Shown here: one piece after another, positions 1 to 7,900 of the stretch
How the letters are laid out: the number at the start of each line of letters is the position of its first letter
Numbering within the stretch: the first letter of the stretch is position 1
Assembly (NCBI GenBank): GCA_036554605.1
Contig: DATBMY010000114.1
Span: 1 to 12,352 of the forward strand
DNA: 12,352 bases
Source of the DNA: DATBMY01 sp036554605
Lineage (GTDB): Bacteria; Acidobacteriota; Blastocatellia; UBA7656
Direction: 5' to 3'
The notes under the pieces: generated by a model
Seen by the model: the letters and a program-made list of their open reading frames with translations, nothing else
Told to the model about the DNA's origin: nothing
The model's database searches: none
Position numbers and translations under genes: made by a program

Positions 1-338
1 AAAGCTATGATCGTGCGTTCCGCCCCGGCCACCGCCGCTGTGCCCAGCATCGACTGACCGAGCAAAGGCATATCTCCGAACATGGCGCCCGCCAGCAGCT
101 CCTTTACCCTGTGCTGGTCGCGCGCGCGCCTCACCTCGACCCATCCGCGTATGATGAGGCACAACCGCCCATGGCAGCTGATCTGTTGTCCGGCCTCGAA
201 GTCTTGACGCGGGAGCGTGGCAAAGACGGTTGAGCCGGGAAAATCTTCGATGCGCAGATAGCCAACCTTCTTCGTAAGGGCGCTCGCGGCAAGGTCCCTC
301 GTCCTCTCAGTATGAATGTGCTTCCTTCGCCTGATCAC
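1..338 (-). CDS. Crp/Fnr-family-like regulator with cyclic-nucleotide-binding fold (3' part cut by window edge)
   Basis: About 112 residues are readable before the left edge, so the C-terminal part, including any DNA-binding domain, is missing. I chose a GTG start at 338 because GAAGAGG lies 5 bases upstream; the frame stays open to a stop at 417-419 but offers no ATG. Residues 38-112 read as the beta-roll of the cNMP-binding fold: F-E-A-G-Q-Q near 47-52, the strand L-I-I-R-G-W-V-E-V at 61-69, then G-A-M-F-G-D-M-P-L-L at 84-93. In cAMP-binding members FGE is followed by an R-S/T-A motif in the phosphate-binding cassette; here the matching stretch reads L-G-T-A, without the arginine. I infer that it may not bind a cyclic nucleotide and may sense something else or act constitutively. 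It is transcribed away from the XRE gene at 1219. The family call rests on the fold pattern only. Confidence 0.6.
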   Translation of the reverse strand, partial: MIRRRKHIHTERTRDLAASALTKKVGYLRIEDFPGSTVFATLPRQDFEAGQQISCHGRLCLIIRGWVEVRRARDQHRVKELLAGAMFGDMPLLGQSMLGTAAVAGAERTIIA

Positions 339-804
339 TGCGACCTCTTCGCTAATAATAAAATCAGCCGCCGCGCAATGCTCGGCTAGCCGGTTGTTTC
401 TTTTTGCCTGCAACCGTCACGTTGGCGCGGATCACAACCCGCGCTCGACCGCGACCTTTCAATCGAGAGCTCCTTGATTGACGTCTGTGATTCTCAACCG
501 CAAACGCTTCTAAAAGGGCGCGACCCTTTCGGGGACAGTTACGTTCTGGTTGAGTTACGGGAAGATTCCGGCAAACAATCGGGCCAATCACGCTGTCGCC
601 TCACAAATAGATGCGACTATATCTATCGGGACATCTTTTGGAAAAAAGAGAGGAACGCATCGCAGAAAGGTTTCCCTGGATTATAAACTCAACTGCGTGC
701 GCCCCTCTCCAGCCGCTAAGGAGGAACTCGCCTTCTTTATGCCGCGGCCCCGAAACTCGTTCGCGAGGCTGCGGCGGCTTCGTTCATTCTTATGTGACCC
801 TGGA

Positions 805-843
805 GCGACAGCGGCTGTCGCCCCGTAGACGGCATTTAATGCC
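805..843. repeat. Two adjacent perfect palindromes
   Basis: Positions 805-821 form a 17-bp dyad, GCGACAGC-G-GCTGTCGC. Nine bases later 831-843 form a 13-bp dyad, GGCATT-T-AATGCC. In RNA they would make two small tandem hairpins. No T-run follows on either strand, so they do not look like intrinsic terminators. Their function is unknown. Confidence 0.45.
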
Positions 844-1008
844 CTGGGCCGCACATTAAAAGTTCAAAACTCGCTCCCCTCTGTCGCTCTTGCACGCCCT
901 CGACACGAGAAAAACCCGCCCACCTATTGAGCAAGCCTCACTCTTGTGATAAAAATCGGCTTGAACTTGAGCGGACCGGCAAACGCGACCGGGCTCTCTT
1001 GGCCGGAA

Positions 1009-1033
1009 ATGCCTATTGGGGATGAATAGGCAT
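1009..1033. repeat. Perfect 9-7-9 inverted repeat, possible operator
   Basis: ATGCCTATT (1009-1017) and AATAGGCAT (1025-1033) are exact reverse complements separated by 7 bases. The spacing and symmetry suit binding of a dimeric regulator. It lies about 185 bases before the XRE gene and has no adjoining T-run. Which protein would bind it is unknown. Confidence 0.4.
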
Positions 1034-1177
1034 GACCCATCTGGTCGCAAGCGCCGGTTTTCAATAATCGGCTATCGCAGTGGAATTGGCGAAACCGCGA
1101 CGCCGGAATTAACTGTTTCGGCCTGTTTCTCATCAGCGTGCGATATGTTACTTAAAAACCACGCACGTGTCAATGAA

Positions 1178-1200
1178 AATATTCAGCATCGCGGAATATT
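1178..1200. promoter_or_regulatory. Perfect 7-9-7 dyad just upstream of the XRE gene, candidate autoregulatory operator
   Basis: AATATTC (1178-1184) and GAATATT (1194-1200) are exact reverse complements separated by 9 bases. The right half-site ends 18 bases before the ATG at 1219. XRE-family proteins commonly bind such short symmetric sites next to their own gene, so autoregulation is a reasonable inference, but no binding evidence is visible. The core promoter could not be placed with confidence. Confidence 0.4.
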
Positions 1201-1218
1201 AGCCGCAGCGAGAAAAAT

Positions 1219-1656
1219 ATGACCGGAGAAAACTTAAGCCAGTTCCTGCAACGGGTCATGAAACAGAAGGCCATGAGCGCCCGCGACATCGAGCGCAAGA
1301 CAGGCAAGAAAATAGATAACTCTTACATTAGTAAGATACTTAACGGGGCAGTTACAAACCCTAGCGCCAAGGCCATGGTGCTTCTGGCCGAGGGCCTGGG
1401 AATTGACCCCCACGAGGTTTTTTCCGCCGTCACCGGCTATGAACTGCCGCAGCATTCGGCAGCACCCGATCCGATGGTCCTTGTAGATTTAATGCAGAGG
1501 ATGGCGAGTAACCCGCAGCTTATTGAATTGCTGCAAGTATGGGCGGGCCTGCCCCGGGAGCAGCAAGCGCCCATTCTGGAGTCGCTCAAGCTGCTTCGCA
1601 GTCAAGAATCGGGGTCTCAGCTCGATGGCAGGGGATTTAGCCTCAGAAAAAACTGA
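1219..1656 (+). CDS. XRE-family helix-turn-helix transcriptional regulator
   Basis: The 145-residue product has an N-terminal lambda-repressor/XRE-type DNA-binding domain at about residues 5-70. Its core pattern is M-S-A-R-D-I-E-R-K-T-G, then N-S-Y-I-S-K-I-L-N-G, then N-P-S-A-K-A-M-V-L-L-A-E-G-L-G-I, matching the five-helix fold with the recognition helix in the N-S-Y-I-S-K segment. Residues 80-135 are helix-rich and leucine-rich and may mediate dimerisation; I recognise no ligand-binding domain there. The ATG at 1219 is preferred over an internal ATG at 1258 because the first helix of the fold starts before 1258. The upstream ribosome-binding site is weak (GCGAG). The gene is monocistronic, converges on ald, and has a perfect 7-9-7 dyad just upstream. 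Its targets cannot be told from the sequence. Confidence 0.85.
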   Translation: MTGENLSQFLQRVMKQKAMSARDIERKTGKKIDNSYISKILNGAVTNPSAKAMVLLAEGLGIDPHEVFSAVTGYELPQHSAAPDPMVLVDLMQRMASNPQLIELLQVWAGLPREQQAPILESLKLLRSQESGSQLDGRGFSLRKN

Positions 1657-1681
1657 TTGCGTCACACATCATAAGGAAGCG

Positions 1682-1708
1682 GGAAGCGGTCCTTAGATGG
1701 CCGCTTCC
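1682..1708. terminator. Hairpin between convergent XRE and ald genes, weak terminator candidate
   Basis: GGAAGCGG (1682-1689) pairs exactly with CCGCTTCC (1701-1708) across an 11-base loop, between the stop of the XRE gene and the stop of ald. A competing stem, TAAGGA (1672-1677) with TCCTTA (1690-1695), overlaps it. No clear T-run follows on either strand, so efficient intrinsic termination is uncertain. Confidence 0.35.
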
Positions 1709-1750
1709 ACCTCCTCGCCTGAAAGCTCGTACTTCCAAGTCCAGGCGCCT

Positions 1751-2863
1751 CTAAAGCAGATTATCGACCGGCGTATAATCGAGATCCTGGTCGCGCGCTA
1801 CCGCCTCATAGACGACCTTGCCTTTATGTGTATTCACTCCGCGCTTTAAATGTGGGTCTTTATTGATAGCTTCGGCGAACCCCTTGCCGGCGAGCTTCAA
1901 AGCGAAAGGCATAGTCACGTTTGTCAGCGCGAAGGTCGAAGTGCGCGGCACCGCGCCCGGCATATTCGTCACTCCGTAGTGCAGCACGTTCTCCACGTAA
2001 TAGGTCGGCTCGCTGTGCGTGGTGGGACGGCTCGTCTCGATGCACCCGCCCTGGTCTATCGCCACATCGACGATGACCGAGCCGCGCGGCATCGCCTTGA
2101 GCATTTCGTGCGTGACCAGCTTCGGCGCCGCCGCTCCCGGCACCAGCACCGCGCCCACGACCAGGTCCGATGCCGCGACCGATTCGCCTATCGTGTAAGG
2201 GTTCGATGAGAGCGTCCGTATGCGGCTGCCGAATATATCGTCCAGATAACGCAGCCGCTCAAGGTCTCTATCTATGATGATCACCGACGCGCCGAGTCCC
2301 ACGGCCATCTTCGCGGCGTTGGTGCCGACGACTCCGCCGCCGATGATTGTCACGCGCCCCGGCGCAACTCCCGGCACGCCCCCGAGCAGCACCCCGCGCC
2401 CGCCGTTGATCTTCTCAAGATAAGTCGCCCCGACCTGTATAGACATGCGGCCGGCGACTTCGCTCATCGGCGTAAGCAACGGCAGGTGCCCCTGGTCGTT
2501 TGTGATCGTTTCGTATGCGATCCCGGTCACGCCGCTATCAAGCATTGCCTTCGTAAGCTCGACGGCCGGAGCAAGGTGCAGGTAGGTGAAAAGTATAAGC
2601 TCTTCGCGCAGAAACTTATACTCCGGCTTGATGGGCTCTTTGACCTTGACTACCATCCCGGCGCGGGACCAGACCTCTTCGGCCGAGTCGACTATCTGGC
2701 CACCCGCGGTCTGGAATTCCCGGTTCGATATGCCTGATCCTTCGCCCGCCCCGGTCTCTACCAGGACCGTGTGTCCCGAATCCGTAAGCGCCTTGACGCC
2801 CGCCGGAACCAGGCCCACCCTGTACTCATTGTCTTTTACCTCTTTTGGCAGTCCTACTATCAT
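1751..2863 (-). CDS. ald: L-alanine dehydrogenase (NAD-dependent)
   Basis: This cytoplasmic enzyme interconverts L-alanine with pyruvate, ammonium and NADH. The 370 residues match the usual family length. The known active-site positions fall exactly in register with the characterised Mycobacterium enzyme: R15, K75 (V-K-V-K-E-P), H96 (Y-L-H-L-A) and D270 (V-A-I-D-Q-G-G). The Rossmann motif I-I-G-G-G-V-V-G lies at 173-180 and the cofactor-binding aspartate at 198 (I-I-I-D-R-D). The start M-I-V-G-L-P-K-E is typical, with a GAGG ribosome-binding sequence about 9 bases upstream. The gene follows the aldehyde dehydrogenase stop by 30 bases on the same strand and is probably cotranscribed with it. 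It may serve alanine catabolism or ammonium assimilation; the context does not settle the direction. Confidence 0.96.
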   Translation of the reverse strand: MIVGLPKEVKDNEYRVGLVPAGVKALTDSGHTVLVETGAGEGSGISNREFQTAGGQIVDSAEEVWSRAGMVVKVKEPIKPEYKFLREELILFTYLHLAPAVELTKAMLDSGVTGIAYETITNDQGHLPLLTPMSEVAGRMSIQVGATYLEKINGGRGVLLGGVPGVAPGRVTIIGGGVVGTNAAKMAVGLGASVIIIDRDLERLRYLDDIFGSRIRTLSSNPYTIGESVAASDLVVGAVLVPGAAAPKLVTHEMLKAMPRGSVIVDVAIDQGGCIETSRPTTHSEPTYYVENVLHYGVTNMPGAVPRTSTFALTNVTMPFALKLAGKGFAEAINKDPHLKRGVNTHKGKVVYEAVARDQDLDYTPVDNLL

Positions 2864-2893
2864 CTCTTTTCCTCATTATATTATTTGACGAGT

Positions 2894-4420
2894 TCACCCG
2901 ATGGGGCTTGGTGTGTCTATCTGCGCGCGTTGCAGCTTCCCCGAATAGTCGACATAAATGGCCTTCCATTCAGAGAAGACGTCGAGCACCTGCTCGCCGC
3001 CTTCGCGATGGCCGTTGCCCGTCGCCTTCGTGCCGCCAAACGGGAGATGAACCTCCGCGCCGATAGTCGATGAGTTCACATAGAATATACCGGTGCTGGT
3101 ATCTTCCATCGCGCGGAAAGCCCGGTTCGTGTCGCGAGTGTATATCGAAGCCGACAGCCCGTACTTCACCCCGTTCGCTATCTCGATGGCGTGATCGATG
3201 TCGCGGCACTCTATGACCGAGACGACGGGGCCGAATATCTCTTCCTGCGCGATGCGCATCTCGGGCGCGACGCCCGAAAAGACGGTCGGCTCTATGAAGA
3301 ACCCGTGCTTCAAATCACCGCGCTCGACGCGCTTGCCGCCCGCGAGCAGCCGGGCCTTGTCCTCGCTTTGGCCAATATCGATATAGCCGAGTATCTTCTC
3401 AAGCGCCAGCTCGTTGATGACCGGTCCGACCTCCGACTTCTCGTTTGCTCCATTCCCTATGCGAAGCGCGCGCGAGCGCTCGACGAGCGCGGTCGTGAAT
3501 TTTTTTGCCACCTTTTTATGAACGACAACGCGCGAGGCGGCTGTGCAGCGCTGGCCCGATGTGCCGAACGCGCCCCATACTACGCCCTCGACCGCAAGCT
3601 CGAGGTCGGCGTCCTCCATAATCATCACGACATTCTTGCCGCCCATCTCAAGCGAGCATATCTTGTCCTGCGCGGCCGCCGCCTGGCCGACTATGCGGCC
3701 AACGTCGGTCGAGCCGGTGAAGGAGATCAGCCGGACCTTCGGATGATTTACGAGCGAGGCGCCGGCGATCTCTCCGTGACCGCCGACTATATTGATCACG
3801 CCCGCGGGCACCCCGGCCTCCATCAGCGCCTCCACGAAATTGTATGTCGAAAGCGGCGTGTCTTCGGCCGGCTTTATTACGACCGTGTTGCCGCATATAA
3901 GCGCGGGCAATATCTTCCAGGAAGGGATCGCCATCGGAAAGTTCCAGGGCGTTATGAGCCCGCACACGCCTACCGGCTCGCGCACGCACATGGCGGCCTT
4001 GTTCGGAAGCTCGGCCTTCGTCGTGTATCCGTGCAGGCGGCGGCCCTCGCCCGCGATGAAGTAGGTCATGTCGATGGCTTCCTGCACGTCGCCGCGCGCC
4101 TCCTTCAGGACCTTGCCCATCTCGCGCGTCATATCGCGCGCATACGCTTCTTTCTTGCCGATGAGGATTTCGCCCGCGCGAAATAGTATCTCGGCGCGGC
4201 GCGGCGCGGGTATCTTGCGCCATCCGGTGAACGCCTCGGATGCGGCTTCCACGGCCATTTCCACGTCTTCCTGGGTAGAAGCGGGGAAGCGGCCCACCAG
4301 ATCGCGCGTATCGGCCGGGTTGCGATTTTCAATATAATCGCCAGACTTGGGGGCTACCCATTGCCCGTTTATAAAATTGCGATATTCGGACGTCTTCACC
4401 TTCGATGCCGGTTTTGCCAT
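2894..4420 (-). CDS. NAD(P)-dependent aldehyde dehydrogenase family protein
   Basis: The 508-residue protein belongs to the ALDH superfamily and oxidises an aldehyde to its carboxylate. All core residues are present: the oxyanion N160 in T-P-W-N-F-P, K183 in V-I-K-P-A-E, the cofactor loop F-T-G-S-T at 234-238, the general base E258 in L-E-M-G-G-K-N, the nucleophile C292 in G-Q-R-C-T-A-A-S, and E394 in E-E-I-F-G-P. The tail has the P-F-G-G-T-K-A-T-G-N-G-H-R motif and ends in D-Y-S-G-K-L-Q-R-A-Q-I-D, seen in a subgroup often annotated only as aldehyde dehydrogenase. A semialdehyde from amino-acid catabolism is a plausible substrate given the neighbouring ald, but specificity cannot be read here. 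GGAGG (4435-4431) precedes the ATG by 10 bases. The first 25 bases overlap the end of the cytochrome gene in another frame, which suggests cotranscription. Confidence 0.93.
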   Translation of the reverse strand: MAKPASKVKTSEYRNFINGQWVAPKSGDYIENRNPADTRDLVGRFPASTQEDVEMAVEAASEAFTGWRKIPAPRRAEILFRAGEILIGKKEAYARDMTREMGKVLKEARGDVQEAIDMTYFIAGEGRRLHGYTTKAELPNKAAMCVREPVGVCGLITPWNFPMAIPSWKILPALICGNTVVIKPAEDTPLSTYNFVEALMEAGVPAGVINIVGGHGEIAGASLVNHPKVRLISFTGSTDVGRIVGQAAAAQDKICSLEMGGKNVVMIMEDADLELAVEGVVWGAFGTSGQRCTAASRVVVHKKVAKKFTTALVERSRALRIGNGANEKSEVGPVINELALEKILGYIDIGQSEDKARLLAGGKRVERGDLKHGFFIEPTVFSGVAPEMRIAQEEIFGPVVSVIECRDIDHAIEIANGVKYGLSASIYTRDTNRAFRAMEDTSTGIFYVNSSTIGAEVHLPFGGTKATGNGHREGGEQVLDVFSEWKAIYVDYSGKLQRAQIDTPSPIG

Positions 4421-4740
4421 AAAGAATTTGCCTCCGTTTTCTTTGATGAAAAAGCTGCCATATCCACGCCGCTTTGATCGGGGAGTTTATGACACTCGGT
4501 ACAAGGCGTCCTTTGATCCTCGGCCCTGCCTTTCTTGGGATGGTTCTCTGGCATGGGCGCGACCGCGGAGGTCAGCGCGTGACAGGCAAGGCAGTCCTGG
4601 TTCGGCGTCTGTCGAGTAAGGCCCGTGTGCTCGGGCCGCACGGTCATCGGCGTAGGTTTTTTGCCTATGACTGAAAGGAAGATGAATAGACCGATTACGC
4701 CTATGATGACGGCAGTGAATATGAGGTCCTTCTTTTTCAT
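4396..4740 (-). CDS. Small membrane-anchored diheme cytochrome c
   Basis: The 114-residue protein starts M-K-K-K-D, followed by one hydrophobic segment at about residues 6-26, which could be an uncleaved N-terminal anchor placing the rest in the periplasm. Two heme c attachment motifs are clear: C-L-A-C-H at 50-54 and C-T-E-C-H at 80-84. H38 and H67 are candidates for distal axial ligands. The spacing (CxxCH, then a P-x-x-H segment, then CxxCH-K-x-P) recalls small diheme proteins of the NapB type, but no nitrate reductase gene is near, so I leave the role open as an electron carrier. The ribosome-binding site is poor (GCTCGG). It is the first gene of the cluster downstream of the promoter at 4787-4815, and its stop lies inside the next gene. 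A periplasmic redox protein leading an operon of two cytoplasmic dehydrogenases is unusual. Confidence 0.85.
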   Translation of the reverse strand: MKKKDLIFTAVIIGVIGLFIFLSVIGKKPTPMTVRPEHTGLTRQTPNQDCLACHALTSAVAPMPENHPKKGRAEDQRTPCTECHKLPDQSGVDMAAFSSKKTEANSLWQNRHRR

Positions 4741-4786
4741 AAACCGAGCGTAATGTAACTCTAACAGGCGAGCAGCTTAAATGGCG

Positions 4787-4815
4787 AATCTAACAAAGCG
4801 TATATGGGGTGTCAA
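4787..4815 (-). promoter_or_regulatory. Sigma70-type promoter of the cytochrome-aldehyde dehydrogenase-ald cluster
   Basis: On the minus strand a perfect -35 box, TTGACA (4815-4810), is followed by a 17-base spacer and a -10 box, TAGATT (4792-4787), which matches four of six consensus positions. Transcription would start near 4780, leaving a leader of about 40 bases before the cytochrome ATG at 4740. Confidence 0.6.
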
Positions 4816-4929
4816 GAAAGCGAGCTGACGTTGACGGCATAGCGAGATGATTCATAACAGGCGGCGCCTCGCGCCGGGGCGTCCGATCTCGACTCCAGTC
4901 ACTCTATAAGGCATGACGGGCGGCCAATA

Positions 4930-4963
4930 AAAAGCGTACCGGCGTAACGTCCGGTACGCTTTT
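4930..4963 (-). terminator. Intrinsic terminator of the TonB-dependent receptor gene
   Basis: A perfect 13-bp stem is formed by 4930-4942 (AAAAGCGTACCGG) and 4951-4963 (CCGGTACGCTTTT) with an 8-base loop. On the minus strand it is followed by a T-rich tract, TTTTTATT. It begins 26 bases after the receptor stop codon. On the plus strand the tract is shorter (TTTTATT), so weaker termination from that side is possible too. Confidence 0.9.
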
Positions 4964-4989
4964 ATTCGCGGTGAGCTGTAGCTGGCCGG

Positions 4990-7900
4990 TCAGAAGATCA
5001 GCTTCAGCGCGAGCTGTATCTGGCGAGATGAGCCGAAATCGCCCGTCGGGAATCGCGTGTTCGTTATAACACCGAAGTTGGTGCTGCCCACTTGCGCTAT
5101 GCGTCCCGGCTGGCCGAAGTTCGCGCGATTGAAAATGTCGAAGACTTCGGCCCGGAACTGCGCGCGAACGGTTTCGGTTATCTTCGTTGTTTTCAGCAGA
5201 GAAAAATCGGTGTTGGCAAACCCCGGACCTATGATCACGTTGCGGCCAAGATTGCCGAAGTGGAACCTTGCCGCGCCGTTTACTATCGAAACGGGAAGGG
5301 CGAAGACAGCCCCGGCCGGGCACCCGCGCGGGTCTCGCGGATCGCAAACGGCGTTGCTGAACCACTGCGTTCGCTCACCTATCTTTTCTACCGGCCCTAT
5401 CACGTCGGGCCTTAGAGTCGCGAGCCCGGTAAACGAGGCAATATTGAGCGCGCCCAGGCTGGTGCCCGCAATGGCCAGCGGATTACCCGCGAGGATGTTG
5501 ACGGGATTGCCGCTCTGCAGTTGCGTGATGGTCGATACCTGCCAGCCTTCGACCAGACGGTTACCTCGCAGCGGTATCTCGTAAATTGCGCTCACGACGA
5601 AGCGATGGCGAACATCGAAATCCGACAGCCCGCGATCCCCGCGGATGTTGAAGCTATCCTGCACGACTACCCCCTGCGAATTGAGCGAGTTGTAATCGAG
5701 CGACTTCGACCAGGTATAGGAAGCATTAAACTGCAGCCCGCGCGAGAGCCGCTTACTGGCTGACAGCCACAGCGCGTTGTAACTAGAATTGGCCGCGCTG
5801 GTAACCTGGGCAATGTTGACATCAAGCGGCGCGCCGGGAAGCACCGGGCTGCTTAAAGAGAGCGCCGGGAAGGGGCGCAAACCGTTTATCCGCTGGTTTA
5901 TGTTGCGCGATATTCTCAGGTTCGTGCCTTTCGATCCGAAATACCCGATCATCACCCCGATAGAAGGCGTGATTTCGCGCTGAATGTTCAGGTTCCATGA
6001 CTGAACGTAGGCGTTGGTGAATTCGGGATCAACCGAAGCCGGGGCAAAGCCTGCCGCGCGCGCGATGTCTATGGCGTTGTTCAGCCTTATCGCTCCGGTG
6101 AAGGCCAGAGGAGTCGCCAGCGGCGGGTTCGACGAAAGCCCGGTTATAAGATTTGTGACCGGCTGGTCGGCAAGAATGCTGTACCCGGCTCGAATGCTCG
6201 TCTTGCCGTCGCCAAACGGGTCCCACGCCAGCCCCACGCGCGGTTGAATGTTGTGGCTGTTATCGTAAATCTTATCCTGGCCCGAGCCGACTCGCGTCAG
6301 CGAACCATCGCCGAAGTTGACAAAGCGGTCGAACCGCTCGGTCGGCGAGATGAACATGTCATAGCGCAGCCCCAGCTCGAGCGTGAGGTTCGGCCTCCAT
6401 CTGAAATTGTCCTGAATGAAAAGACCGACCGCGCCGTTGGCTATGCTGCTCGAAACGTCTCCTACCTGAACGGCGAAGACGTTGGCATTCCCGGCGATGA
6501 ACGCGTCAATGCTCGGGAAATTGAACGCGCCGATGTTGTTATTGAAATTATTGTTTAAGAAGCGGCGAAACTCGCCTCCGAACTTCAGCGAATGGCTGCC
6601 GCGCTGATAGCTGAGCGTGTCGGAGACGGCGAAAGTAGTATCGCCCCGCCCTTGCGGAAACCCGGCCGGGCCGCCGAAGTTGATCAGCGTCCCGGTGACG
6701 CTTATCTGCGGAAGCCCTATCGCTTCGTTGACGCCGTTTCTTATCCCCAGGTCGGCCGGGTTCAATTGCTGGTTAGGTGTAAAAGTTATATGTATTCGGT
6801 TGAACCCGAACCGCACTTCGTTTACCAGGCTCGGCCCGAATATATGCGTTTCGTTGAGGGTAAAGATCTGGCGGCGCGATTGTCGAGTGTCGCCCCAGCC
6901 GGGCAAAGTGTTCCCCTGCAAGATCGGCTCGCCGCGCTTGTCACGCTGAATAGCGTAGTAGGCGTGGAGGCGGTCTTTGGCGCCAATCTCGTGGCTCACG
7001 TCGCCCGTCCATTGATCTAAATCGACGGGGGCGGTGCCCGCCCCTTGAAATACGCCCACCTCGCGCCCGGCGGCATTTCTAGTAATGCTCGTCGGGCGAG
7101 GCAGCATCTCTACGAGGGCGCGGACGACCGGGTCGGTAATGCTTGCGCGTTCGGCGTCCGTAAGTGTGTTGGCAAACAGCGTCAGCCCCTGGCGCTGGCG
7201 CAGCCCCTCGTAGCTGAAGAAGAAGAAGGTTCTGTTTTTTCGGATGGGGCCGCCTATGGCGCCGCCGAACTGATTACGTTTGAATGGAGGGTTGTCCGCG
7301 GGGTCGAAAAAATTCCGCGCGTCGAGCGCGTCGTTGCGCAAAAACTCGAAGACCTCGCCGTGAAATTGGTTCGTCCCGGAGCGCGTGGCGATGTTGACGA
7401 TCGCGCCGGAGCTGCGGCCGTATTCGGCGCTGAAGGTTGAATTGTCGACTTTGAACTCTTGAACCGTATTGATCGAGGGTTGAAACGTGATCTGATTCTG
7501 GACCATGTCGTTGAGGTTTATCCCGTTGATCATGAAATTGACCGTGTCCTCACGATTGCCCGCGGTATTGAAGGCAAACGACCCCTGGCCGCGCAATGGG
7601 GCCGTGAGGAATCCGTTTTGCGGCGGAGTGACCGAGCCTGGAATCAATAATCCCAGATCGACAAAATGTCTCCCGTTGAGCGGTATCTCTTGCACCGTCT
7701 TTTGATTGATCACCTGGCCGACGGTTACAGTTGCCGTCTCAATTATGGGCGCATCAGTGGTTATGGTGACCGTCTCAGCAGCCCCTCCCGCTTTGAGCTG
7801 AAGGTTCTGAACTACTATCTGGCTGACTTCGAGGGTGAGGTTATTAATCAGCGCCGTCTGAAAACCTTGCATCTGGACTTCGATGCGGTATGTTCCGACC

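Larger units (their letters stand above)
339..1218. other. Long divergent intergenic region without a recognisable gene, rich in inverted repeats
   Basis: This stretch separates the divergent Crp-like and XRE genes. The open frames in it (for example plus-strand 550-828 and minus-strand 924-1133) overlap one another, lack convincing ribosome-binding sites and match no family that I recognise. I see no tRNA, rRNA or CRISPR. It holds several short perfect inverted repeats: 513-529 (AAAGGG, 5-base loop, CCCTTT), 805-821, 831-843, 1009-1033 and 1178-1200. The stretch may be regulatory DNA, an unrecognised small RNA or decayed coding sequence; the sequence alone does not decide. Confidence 0.5.

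Noticed and set aside
355..360. TATTAT as a -10 box for the Crp-like gene on the minus strand
   Set aside because: No -35 element stands at a suitable distance, and the transcript would begin within or just before the ribosome-binding site.
459..481. TCAATC and GATTGA inverted pair
   Set aside because: Six pairs across an 11-base spacer with no adjoining T-run or gene start; within chance expectation.
550..828. Plus-strand open frame of 92 codons in the intergenic region
   Set aside because: It has no convincing ribosome-binding site, overlaps other frames of similar length and has no domain-like composition. I treat it as chance, though decayed coding sequence cannot be excluded.
1137..1167. 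CGTGCG and CGCACG inverted pair upstream of the XRE gene
   Set aside because: Only six pairs across a 19-base loop, which is easily a chance occurrence; less convincing than the two longer dyads nearby.
3191..4186. Plus-strand open frame of 331 codons
   Set aside because: It is wholly antisense to the aldehyde dehydrogenase, whose catalytic residues are all intact. The frame is rich in arginine and alanine, matches no family I recognise, and is explained by the codon bias of the real gene.
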